A stretch of DNA of 8,042 nt from Acidobacteriota bacterium (GTDB lineage Bacteria > Acidobacteriota > Polarisedimenticolia > J045). This document shows, piece by piece, positions 1-6,450 of the stretch. Below the pieces are notes generated by a model. It was not told where the DNA came from. It saw nothing but the letters and a program-made list of their open reading frames with translations, and searched no databases. The translations under genes were made by a program, and so were the position numbers. The stretch spans positions 254,639 to 262,680 of the forward strand of contig CP070706.1 of the NCBI GenBank assembly GCA_020350085.1, in the 5' to 3' direction. Numbering within the stretch: the stretch's first letter is position 1; the number at the start of each line of letters is the position of its first letter.

Positions 1-1702
1 CGCGCAGCACGACGTCGCCGGTTTCGTGACCGTACTCGTCGTTGAGCTGCTTGAAGCGATCCAGATCGCCCAAGATCAGCGACAGAGGTTGCTGGCTGCG
101 CTGGGCGCGCCGCAGCTCGCGCCGCAACGACTCATCGAGAAATCGGCGGTTGAACAGACGGGTCAAGGGGTCGCGGATCGACTCTTCCTGCAGTCTCTCG
201 CGCAGCTGGATGCTCGAGAGCGCCGCACCGAGCCGGTCGGCGACCGCCGTCAGTATCGAGCGGTTTCTCTCGGCGCGCGATAGCTTGTCCTGGCCGGAGC
301 CGAGAGCGGGCTTCCACCGCAGCACCAGCAGGCCGATCGGCCCGTCCTGAGTCATCACCGGCACGCAGGCCGAGCAGCCGAAGTCGTCCCCCTTGAGATG
401 ACTGCAGGTGAGCCCCCGCCGGTGACAACCGACGACGTGTGCCTCGCCGCGGCGCAGTGCCCAGCACTCGTGCTTCGAAAACGCCGGCGGGAAGCGATCG
501 GCCTGCTCACCCCAGCCGGCGATGAACTCCGCCACGCTCGTGTCGTTCAGCTCGTAGAAGGCGCCGACTTCGCCGGGAAACAGCTCGCGGGCGTAAGTGA
601 GCAGGACCTGACTGGCCTCGGCCTCGTTGTGAGAAGCCTGAAGAAAACCGCCGAACTCGCTCAACAGCGTGTTTTCTGTCGCGAGCACGCGCAGCTCCTC
701 GACGCGGCGCGACAGCTCGCTATTGAGCCGTGTCAGCTGTTCCTCGTTGCGCTTGCGCTGAGAGATGTCGCGCAGCACGCCGACGAACAGCTTGCGACCG
801 TCGAGCTGCAGCTCGTTGACGGCGAGCTCCAAGGTGAAGGTCGAGCCGTCCTTGCGCGCGCCTTCGACCTCGCGGCCGATGCCGATCACACGCCGCCGGC
901 CGGTCCGCCGGTAGGCGCGAATGTATGAGTCGTGGCGCGAGCGCTCCGGCTCCGGCATCAGCATGCTGACGTTCATGCCGACCAGCTCGGTTTGGCAGTA
1001 GCCGAAAAGCTTCTCGGTCGCCGGATTGCAAGTTTCGATCAGGCCGGACTCGTCGATCGTCACGATCCCGTCGATGGTGCTCTCGAGAATCGCCCGGCCC
1101 CGAGCCTCGCTCTCGCGCAGCGTGCGCAGCGCCCGCGCTCGCGCCGCCTCGGTTCTCAGCGCGACGATGAAGTACGCGCAGCTGGTCAAAAGCGGCTGCA
1201 GAGCATCGACGACGCGCTGGTCGTAGCCCTCCGGCCGGTTGGCCAGGCCGATGGCGCCGATCAGCTCTTGTTGCCAGTAAATCGGCAGGCCCGCAAACGC
1301 GCTCAGCGGCGGATGGTTGGCGGGCAAGGGCTCGAAACGCCGATCGCCGGCGGGATCTTTGGAGAAGACGGGCTTGCCGGTCTGGACGACCTTGCCCAGC
1401 AGGGTGTTCACGTTGTGAAATTCGAGCCCGTCGGTTTTCCGAGCGGCGTAATAACGCAGGCTCTCCTCGCCCCACGGCAGATCCGTGAGGGCGTGAGCCT
1501 TAAGATACGGCTGGCGCTGGGAAGTCTGGAGCACCTCGCCGACGAAGCCGTACTCGCTGGCCGTCACCTCGACCGCGGCCTCGAGCAGGTGATCGAAGAC
1601 GGCCCGCGGCTCGCGGCTCGAGATGAACTCGGACAGAGCCTGCGACAGCGCGCTCAGCAGCCGTCGATCGGGGTCGGGCACCGCTCTTTCGCCATGATCC
1701 AT
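1..1702 (-). CDS. GAF-PAS-GAF-GGDEF protein, probable diguanylate cyclase (C-terminus cut by window edge)
   Basis: A single open frame of 567 codons runs off the left edge. It starts at ATG 1702-1700, preceded by a weak GAG eight bases upstream. Residues about 20-180 form a GAF domain (ASEYGFVGEVL; later IGLANRPEGYD). Residues about 195-320 form a PAS domain (AILESTIDGIVTIDESG, ending DISQRKRNEEQL). A short helical linker leads to a second GAF at about 340-500, with five cysteines (C413, C426, C433, C443, C446). The GGDEF domain begins at DPLTRLFNRR (D511) and includes the metal/nucleotide stretch DLDRFKQLNDEYGH (546-559) and GD at 562-563. By family this is a cytosolic enzyme making c-di-GMP from two GTP, tuned by its sensor domains. 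No membrane segment is visible, so the input is probably soluble. The GG(D/E)EF catalytic loop, the inhibitory I-site and any following EAL domain lie outside the window, so activity cannot be judged. It is transcribed away from the phosphohydrolase gene. Confidence 0.93.
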   Translation of the reverse strand, partial: MDHGERAVPDPDRRLLSALSQALSEFISSREPRAVFDHLLEAAVEVTASEYGFVGEVLQTSQRQPYLKAHALTDLPWGEESLRYYAARKTDGLEFHNVNTLLGKVVQTGKPVFSKDPAGDRRFEPLPANHPPLSAFAGLPIYWQQELIGAIGLANRPEGYDQRVVDALQPLLTSCAYFIVALRTEAARARALRTLRESEARGRAILESTIDGIVTIDESGLIETCNPATEKLFGYCQTELVGMNVSMLMPEPERSRHDSYIRAYRRTGRRRVIGIGREVEGARKDGSTFTLELAVNELQLDGRKLFVGVLRDISQRKRNEEQLTRLNSELSRRVEELRVLATENTLLSEFGGFLQASHNEAEASQVLLTYARELFPGEVGAFYELNDTSVAEFIAGWGEQADRFPPAFSKHECWALRRGEAHVVGCHRRGLTCSHLKGDDFGCSACVPVMTQDGPIGLLVLRWKPALGSGQDKLSRAERNRSILTAVADRLGAALSSIQLRERLQEESIRDPLTRLFNRRFLDESLRRELRRAQRSQQPLSLILGDLDRFKQLNDEYGHETGDVVLR

Positions 1703-1963
1703 GCTTGATCTCGCTGGTCTGCACGGCTCCGCCGGGCGTATCGGACCGAGGGCCGCGGTCTTGAGGACGGGTCCCGCTCGGCGGCCGCGCCCGACGCGCG
1801 GTTGGGGTCATGGTCACCGCATCGGCTAGCCTGTGCCGTCGTTCCCAGCGATGCCGCCGGCGACTGGCCCGGCGCGGCGGATGGCTTCAACATGGACCGG
1901 ATCGGGACCACGTCGGGCCGGACGCGGCGTTTGGGGCGGCGGTGGATCCAGCGAGGTGAATCG
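1703..1963. other. Divergent intergenic spacer
   Basis: This 261-base spacer separates the 5' ends of the diguanylate cyclase-type gene and the phosphohydrolase gene, so it should hold both promoters. It is as GC-rich as the coding DNA and I see no convincing -35/-10 pair, sigma-54 site or strong palindrome. The phosphohydrolase frame is open through part of it (from about 1802), but the predicted peptide there is arginine-rich and looks like untranslated leader. Confidence 0.5.
1953..1959 (+). promoter_or_regulatory. Ribosome binding site fixing the phosphohydrolase start
   Basis: GAGGTGA lies four bases before ATG 1964. It is a better Shine-Dalgarno match than anything ahead of the in-frame ATG at 1892 or the TTG at 1802. 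It also puts the twin-arginine motif at residues 15-16, where a Tat signal is expected. Confidence 0.7.
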
Positions 1964-3997
1964 ATGCCACGGAGAAGAACCGGCGGGTCCGCGGAAGCGC
2001 TCGATCGTCGCGACGCACTCAAGCTACTGGCCGGAGGTGCTGCGGCGGCGGGCCTGGGCGTGGCCAGCCAGGGGTGTGCGGCGAGCGGCTCGACGACCAA
2101 AAAGAAGGTCGTGGTCCTCGGGCTGGACGGTCTCGATCCCCAGATCGTCCAGGCGCTGATCGACGCCGGTCGGGCGCCGAACTTCAAGAAGCTGGGCCAG
2201 CTCGGCTCGTTCATGAAGCTCGGCACGACGATGCCCGCCCTGAGCCCGGTGGCCTGGAGCAGCTTCATCACGGGCCTGACTCCCGGCGGGCACGGCATCG
2301 GCGATTTCATCGTGCGCGATCCACAGACCTATACGCCGGTGTTTTCGATCTACGAGACGGAATCTCCGCGCTGGGTGATCAACATCGGCGATTACCAGTT
2401 CCCTCTCGCCGGAGGCGGTGCCACGAATCTGAGGCGCGGCAAGCCGTTTTGGGCTTATCTCCTCGAGCGCGGCATTCCCGCCGTCGTCGTCAAAATCCCG
2501 ACCAACTTCCCGGTCGATGAAACGGTCACCCGTGGCGTGAGCGGGATGGGAACCCCCGATCTGACCGACGCCTACGGAGTCTTCAACTACTACACGAGCG
2601 ACGAGTTCGAGCACTATCCCAACCTCAGCGGCGGCAACGTCTTCTACATCCAGGTCAACAACCACCGCGCACAGGCCGAACTCATCGGGCCGGTCAACTC
2701 GCTCCGGCGGGCAAAGGAAGACAGCCGGGATCGCTTCGCCAACAACGCCAAGATCCCTTTCACCGTCTACCGCGACCCGGATTCGGACTCGGTGCGGATC
2801 GACATTCAAAGCCAGACACTGGTTCTCGCCAAGAACGAATACAGTGACTGGGTCCACGTGAGCTTCGAGTTGATGCCGTTGCTCGGAAACGTGAGCGGCA
2901 TCGTCCGCTTTCTGGTCAAGGAGGTCCATCCGCAGCTCAAGATCTACGTCACGCCGATCAACATCGATCCCGAAGACCAGGCGATGCCTGTCACATACCC
3001 GGTCGAGTACGGGGCCGAGCTCGCGCGCGTGATCGGGCCCTTTTGGACCAAGGGGCTGCCCGCCGACACCAAAGCGTTCGATTATCGGGTGATCGACGAC
3101 GAGCAGTACGTCAAGCAGGCCGAGCTGGTGCTCGAAGAGCGCATGGCATTGTTCGACTACGAATGGTCCCGCTTCGAGTCGGGCCTGTTCTACTTCTACG
3201 TCTCGAGCACGGACCAAGACGCGCACATGCTATGGCGCAACATGGACGAGACGCATCCGATGCACGAGGCGAGCGACGTGCGCTTCGCCGGGTATCTATA
3301 CCATCTCTACGAGCGCATGGACGAGCTGGTCGGCAAGGTGCTCCCCGCGCTCGACGAAGACACGCTGCTTCTGATCTGCTCGGATCACGGCTTCGCCCAG
3401 TTCGGCCGGCAGTTCCACCTCAACACGTGGCTGCGCGATCGGGGTTACCTGACGCTGAAGACGGGAGCGGAGAAGAAGGACGAGACATCGATCTTCGATG
3501 TCGATTGGGCCAGCACGCTCGCCTACGGCGTGGGGTTCAACGGCTTGTATCTGAATCTGCAGGGTCGTGAAGGTCAGGGACAGATCAGGCCCGAAGACGC
3601 CGGTAAGCTGGCAGGTCGGCTCAAGCGCGAGCTGGAAGCGATCACCGATGGGGAAACGGGCAAGAGACCCGTGGCCAACGTCTACTCGAAGGCCGAGCTG
3701 TACAGCGGTGAGATGACCCCCCTGATGCCGGAGCTTCTCGTCGGCTACACACCGGGCTATCGCTGCTCCTCCGCATCGGTGCTCGGCTCGACCGGCGAAG
3801 CGATCATCGACATCAATCCATGGGCCTGGAGCGGCGATCACTCGATGGCGCGAGATCTTGTCCCCGGCACGTTGTTTTCCAGCTTGCCCCTCAAAGCGGG
3901 CGATCCCAACATCGTCGATCTGCCGGTCACGATCCTCGATTTCTTCGGCATCGAGAAGCCCCCGCAGATGGTCGGCCGCTCGCTGTTCAAGACGTAG
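1964..3997 (+). CDS. Exported AlkP-superfamily phosphohydrolase/phosphodiesterase (COG3379-like), Tat signal
   Basis: A 677-residue protein of the alkaline phosphatase superfamily (type I phosphodiesterase/nucleotide pyrophosphatase fold; closest in style to the predicted phosphohydrolases/phosphomutases of COG3379). The N-terminus has a Tat-like motif DRRDALKLL (RR at 15-16), an Ala/Gly-rich hydrophobic stretch and Cys38 in ASQGC, a poor but possible lipobox; export by Tat is inferred. Predicted catalytic residues by motif alignment: D55 in VVVLGLDGLD; S94 as nucleophile in MPALSPVAWSSFITG; D417 and H421 in STDQDAH; D474 and H475 in SDHGF; and H626 in GDHSMARDL. These should bind two metal ions. 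Residues about 260-350 form a beta-rich insertion (around NEYSDWVHVSFE and LKIYVTPINIDP) between the two halves of the active site, which I recall as characteristic of this subfamily. The substrate is unknown; phosphodiester, phosphomonoester or nucleotide substrates are all possible. It stands alone on its strand and ends tail-to-tail with the sulfatase-like gene. Confidence 0.9.
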   Translation: MPRRRTGGSAEALDRRDALKLLAGGAAAAGLGVASQGCAASGSTTKKKVVVLGLDGLDPQIVQALIDAGRAPNFKKLGQLGSFMKLGTTMPALSPVAWSSFITGLTPGGHGIGDFIVRDPQTYTPVFSIYETESPRWVINIGDYQFPLAGGGATNLRRGKPFWAYLLERGIPAVVVKIPTNFPVDETVTRGVSGMGTPDLTDAYGVFNYYTSDEFEHYPNLSGGNVFYIQVNNHRAQAELIGPVNSLRRAKEDSRDRFANNAKIPFTVYRDPDSDSVRIDIQSQTLVLAKNEYSDWVHVSFELMPLLGNVSGIVRFLVKEVHPQLKIYVTPINIDPEDQAMPVTYPVEYGAELARVIGPFWTKGLPADTKAFDYRVIDDEQYVKQAELVLEERMALFDYEWSRFESGLFYFYVSSTDQDAHMLWRNMDETHPMHEASDVRFAGYLYHLYERMDELVGKVLPALDEDTLLLICSDHGFAQFGRQFHLNTWLRDRGYLTLKTGAEKKDETSIFDVDWASTLAYGVGFNGLYLNLQGREGQGQIRPEDAGKLAGRLKRELEAITDGETGKRPVANVYSKAELYSGEMTPLMPELLVGYTPGYRCSSASVLGSTGEAIIDINPWAWSGDHSMARDLVPGTLFSSLPLKAGDPNIVDLPVTILDFFGIEKPPQMVGRSLFKT

Positions 3998-4004
3998 ACC
4001 TCAC

Positions 4005-4028
4005 CGCGCCCAGCCGAGACGCGGCGCG
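4005..4028. terminator. Weak GC hairpin in the convergent spacer
   Basis: CGCGCC (4005-4010) is the exact reverse complement of GGCGCG (4023-4028), giving a six-pair GC stem with a 12-base loop between the two convergent stop codons. There is no T-run on either side, so an intrinsic terminator is doubtful. Such short GC stems also arise by chance in this base composition. Confidence 0.2.
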
Positions 4029-4060
4029 CACGATGAATCCGCTGATTGTCGTGAGGGTCG

Positions 4061-5404
4061 CTACTGCACGTAGCCGAGCGAGCGGAGTTGCTCGAGGGTG
4101 TCCTCGTCCATCGGCGCCTGCTCTTGGCCGAGAGCGGCACGGGCGACCTTCTGCTGCCACTCGTCGAGACGCACGCGCAGAGCCTCGGCTCGCCCGGAAT
4201 CATCCACCGCCTTCAGCTCGAGCGGGTCATCGGAGAAATGGTAGAGCTCGGCGGCATCGGTCTCGAGGTTGTGAATCAGCTGGTAGCCGCCCATCGAGAT
4301 GAACCGCTCGCCGCCGTGGAACGTGGACTCCCCATAGGCCAGGAAGGGTGGCTGGCCCTCACCGCGAATCAGCGGGAGGAGGCTCTCGCCCTGGATACCT
4401 GGCGGCAGCTCGGCTCCGGCCAGCTCCAGCAACGTCGGCTTCACGTCGATCGACTCGACAACCTGCGAGACGACACCCGCCGACTGCCCGCCCGGAAGTC
4501 GCATGAGCAGCGGAACGCGCGTGATGGTCGTGTACAGTCGGTCGTGGAGCACGGTCCCGTGCTCCTGGAATTCCTCGCCATGATCCGAGACGAGAACGAT
4601 CGTCGCCCGTTGATCGAGACCGAGCTGGCGCAGCTCTTCGATGATTTTCCCGATCCAAGAATCGACGAACTGAATCTCGCCGTCGTAGAGCGCCTTGGCG
4701 AACTCGAGGTCGTGCTCGGCCAGGGGCGCGCGCGTGCCGCCGGCCGCCGCCGCCCGCGCGGCCTCCATCTGTTCGGCCGGCGCCGCGAAGCCTGCCGTAG
4801 CCGGCTCGAGACCCTCGAGAAACTGGCGATGAGACGGAGGCGGGTCATACGGCGTGTGGGTATCGTAGGTGTGGATCAACAGCAGGAAGCTCTCGCCCGC
4901 GTTTGCGCGCAGCCATGCGATCGCTTCGGGGCCGATCTCCTCGAGACCCGCGCCGCGGAAGTTCTCGAACTGAGTGAAGCCCTGATCGAAGCCGAAATCG
5001 TCCGACACGTAACCGCCGTCGACAAACGCCGCGGTCAGATAGCCGTGCTCGGCGAGAGCTTCAGCGAGCGTCGTCGCCGCGGCGGGCAGCCGATTGAGCT
5101 CGGTGAGCATCCCGTGCGTGCTCGGGTATAAGCCGGTCAGCAGCGAAGCTTGGGCCGGCGCCGTGTGGGGCGCCTGCGCGAAAGCCCACTCGAAGCGGAC
5201 GGATTCGCCGGCGAGGGCGTCGATGTTCGGGCTGACCGGCCGCTCGTAGCCGTAGCAGCCCAGATGGTCGGCCCGCAGCGTGCCGATGTCGAAAACGACG
5301 ATCGGATGGGGCTGTGCGGGAAGGCCCTTGGGCTGCTCGCCGGCACAGCCCGAAAGAATCAGCATCGCCAGCACCAGCGAGAACGCTGCCCACGATCGCC
5401 TCAT
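4061..5404 (-). CDS. Sulfatase-like AlkP-superfamily lipoprotein with altered active site
   Basis: A 447-residue sulfatase-fold protein. I chose ATG 5404: GGAG sits five bases upstream, and the protein then opens with a classic lipoprotein signal, MRRSWAAFSLVLAMLILSGC (lipobox LSGC, Cys20). An in-frame ATG at 5443, also behind a GGAG, would add 13 residues. Sulfatase hallmarks are TLRADHLGCYGYERP (42-56), the nucleophile-region motif ending ASLLTGLYPSTHG (86-98), HTYDTHTPYDPP near 180, SDHGEEF with metal ligands D274/H275, RVPLLMRLPG, and the C-terminal LRSLGYVQ. Two key positions are unusual. The metal-binding Asp normally just before TLRAD is Gly41 (FDIGTLRAD), and the formylglycine Cys/Ser position is Thr81 (PHTAPAQASLLTG). 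It therefore cannot be a standard formylglycine sulfatase. It could be a Thr-nucleophile phosphohydrolase or transferase, or a degenerate enzyme. Length and frame are intact. It is predicted to be anchored in a membrane facing the periplasm. Its 5' end is divergent from the metal transporter operon. Confidence 0.88.
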   Translation of the reverse strand: MRRSWAAFSLVLAMLILSGCAGEQPKGLPAQPHPIVVFDIGTLRADHLGCYGYERPVSPNIDALAGESVRFEWAFAQAPHTAPAQASLLTGLYPSTHGMLTELNRLPAAATTLAEALAEHGYLTAAFVDGGYVSDDFGFDQGFTQFENFRGAGLEEIGPEAIAWLRANAGESFLLLIHTYDTHTPYDPPPSHRQFLEGLEPATAGFAAPAEQMEAARAAAAGGTRAPLAEHDLEFAKALYDGEIQFVDSWIGKIIEELRQLGLDQRATIVLVSDHGEEFQEHGTVLHDRLYTTITRVPLLMRLPGGQSAGVVSQVVESIDVKPTLLELAGAELPPGIQGESLLPLIRGEGQPPFLAYGESTFHGGERFISMGGYQLIHNLETDAAELYHFSDDPLELKAVDDSGRAEALRVRLDEWQQKVARAALGQEQAPMDEDTLEQLRSLGYVQ

Positions 5405-5409
5405 CGCTG

Positions 5410-5413
5410 CTCC
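5410..5413 (-). promoter_or_regulatory. Ribosome binding site supporting the shorter sulfatase-like start
   Basis: On the minus strand GGAG is followed by five bases (CAGCG) and then ATG 5404. A competing GGAG (5452-5455) lies eight bases before ATG 5443. The lipoprotein signal geometry favours the downstream start. Confidence 0.5.
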
Positions 5414-5459
5414 ACAAAACTCAGCAAAACGGCCGCGATTCATCGAGTCTACTCCGTGG

Positions 5460-5478
5460 CTTCGCGCCGACTCCGAAG
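5460..5478. promoter_or_regulatory. Small inverted repeat in the divergent promoter region
   Basis: CTTCG (5460-5464), nine bases, then CGAAG (5474-5478) form a 19-base inverted repeat in the spacer between the sulfatase-like gene and the metal operon. The position would suit an operator for either gene. It does not resemble the AT-rich Zur, Fur or MntR boxes of well-studied bacteria, and arms this short may be chance. The rest of the spacer up to 5571 contains purine-rich runs and no clear -35/-10 pair. Confidence 0.2.
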
Positions 5479-5571
5479 AAAGAGGAAGATAGCACGCAGG
5501 CGCCCCACGCGCGCAGGAGAAAGAGGGATACTACGCTCCGATCGGTAACGCACGGAGATGAAAGGCGACAA

Positions 5572-6450
5572 ATGAGGGCTGATTCACTCATCCCGGCCCG
5601 TCCCTCGTCGCGAGCGGCTGTCGCGCTGGCCGCGATCTTTCTGGCCGCCTGCGCGCCGGGCAGCGAGCCGGCCAGCGGGACACGGGGCCGGCCCGTCGTC
5701 GTCTGCTCGGTCCTGCCCCAGGCCTACGGCGTCGAGCGGCTCGCCGGTGATCTCGTCGAGATCGAGGTGATGATTCCACCCGGTGCGAGCCCGGCTACGT
5801 ACGAACCGTCGATGCAACAGATGACGGCGATCTCCGTCGCGAGCCTGTACGTCAAGGTCGGTCATCCGAACTTTCCGTTCGAGCGCGTCTGGCTCGACCG
5901 GCTGCTCGAGAACAATCCACGGTTGAAACTCGTGGACAGCTCGGAAGGTGTCTCCTCCCGGCGAGGAGATCCTCACCTGTGGGTCTCTCCAGCCCACATG
6001 CGCACGATGGTGATCAACGTCGAGGCGGCCCTGGCCGAGCTTCTCCCCGGCCAACGCGAGACGCTGCAATCACGCCTGAAGGAAGTGCTCGATGACATCG
6101 ACGCGCTCGATCGGAGGGTGCGCGCGAAGCTCGCCAGCCGAGCGCGCGACCGCTTCTTCGTCTTCCACCCCGCATGGGGCTACTTTGCCGAGCAGTACGG
6201 ACTCGAGCAGGTCGCGATCGAGCCGGGTGCAAGAGAGCCCAGCCCCGAGGAGATCGCCGACGTGATTCGCCGCGCGAAACGAGAGGGCGTCCGTGCGATC
6301 TTCGTGCAGCCGCAGTTTTCCCATCGGAGCGCCGAGGTGATTGCCGGCGAGATCGGCGTCAGGCTCGTCACCATCGATCCGCTCGCGCGCGACTGGCGGG
6401 CCAACATCGATCACGTCGCGACGGCCCTCGCCGAGGAGCTCGGACCGTGA
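5572..6450 (+). CDS. Zn/Mn-type metal ABC transporter substrate-binding lipoprotein (ZnuA/TroA family)
   Basis: A 292-residue cluster A-I solute-binding protein, which captures a transition metal ion outside the inner membrane and delivers it to the permease encoded downstream. The start ATG 5572 follows AAGG with seven bases between. The N-terminus is a lipoprotein signal (residues 1-27, lipobox LAAC, Cys27), so the protein is membrane-anchored. Family landmarks are VCSVLPQAYGVERLAGD (44-60), IPPGASPATYEPS (68-80), the connecting-helix region VGHPNFPFERVW (96-107), DPHLWVSP with H135, VFHPAWGYFAEQYGL with H199, IFVQPQFSHRSAEVIA, and TIDPLARDW with D269. H135, H199 and D269 match three of the four usual metal ligands. 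The first ligand, the His of PHxYEP, is Ala75. No His-rich metal-collecting loop of the E. coli ZnuA kind is present. Zinc or manganese is the likely cargo; sequence alone does not decide. The stop overlaps the ATPase start. Confidence 0.93.
   Translation: MRADSLIPARPSSRAAVALAAIFLAACAPGSEPASGTRGRPVVVCSVLPQAYGVERLAGDLVEIEVMIPPGASPATYEPSMQQMTAISVASLYVKVGHPNFPFERVWLDRLLENNPRLKLVDSSEGVSSRRGDPHLWVSPAHMRTMVINVEAALAELLPGQRETLQSRLKEVLDDIDALDRRVRAKLASRARDRFFVFHPAWGYFAEQYGLEQVAIEPGAREPSPEEIADVIRRAKREGVRAIFVQPQFSHRSAEVIAGEIGVRLVTIDPLARDWRANIDHVATALAEELGP

Noticed and set aside
398..1708. Long plus-strand and alternative minus-strand frames across the GAF-PAS-GAF-GGDEF gene
   Set aside because: The true frame is unbroken from 1702 to the window edge with recognisable domains; the other frames show none.
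1802..1963. N-terminal extension of the phosphohydrolase to TTG 1802 or ATG 1892
   Set aside because: Both sites lack a good Shine-Dalgarno sequence and would bury the Tat motif behind an arginine-rich stretch; ATG 1964 has GAGGTGA at proper spacing.
2024..3226. 400-codon open frame on the minus strand opposite the phosphohydrolase gene
   Set aside because: Its translation is rich in Arg, Asp and Val with no recognisable motif and is antisense to a gene with clear catalytic motifs. Long antisense frames are expected in GC-rich coding DNA.
4088..5131. 347-codon open frame on the plus strand opposite the sulfatase-like gene
   Set aside because: The translation is low-complexity and rich in Arg, Glu and Leu, lacks any domain, and lies wholly within a well-supported gene on the other strand.
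5558..5575. Tiny leader peptide MKGDK whose stop overlaps the binding-protein ATG
   Set aside because: It has no spaced ribosome binding site (GGAG abuts the ATG) and no attenuator-like structure follows, so the overlap is probably chance.
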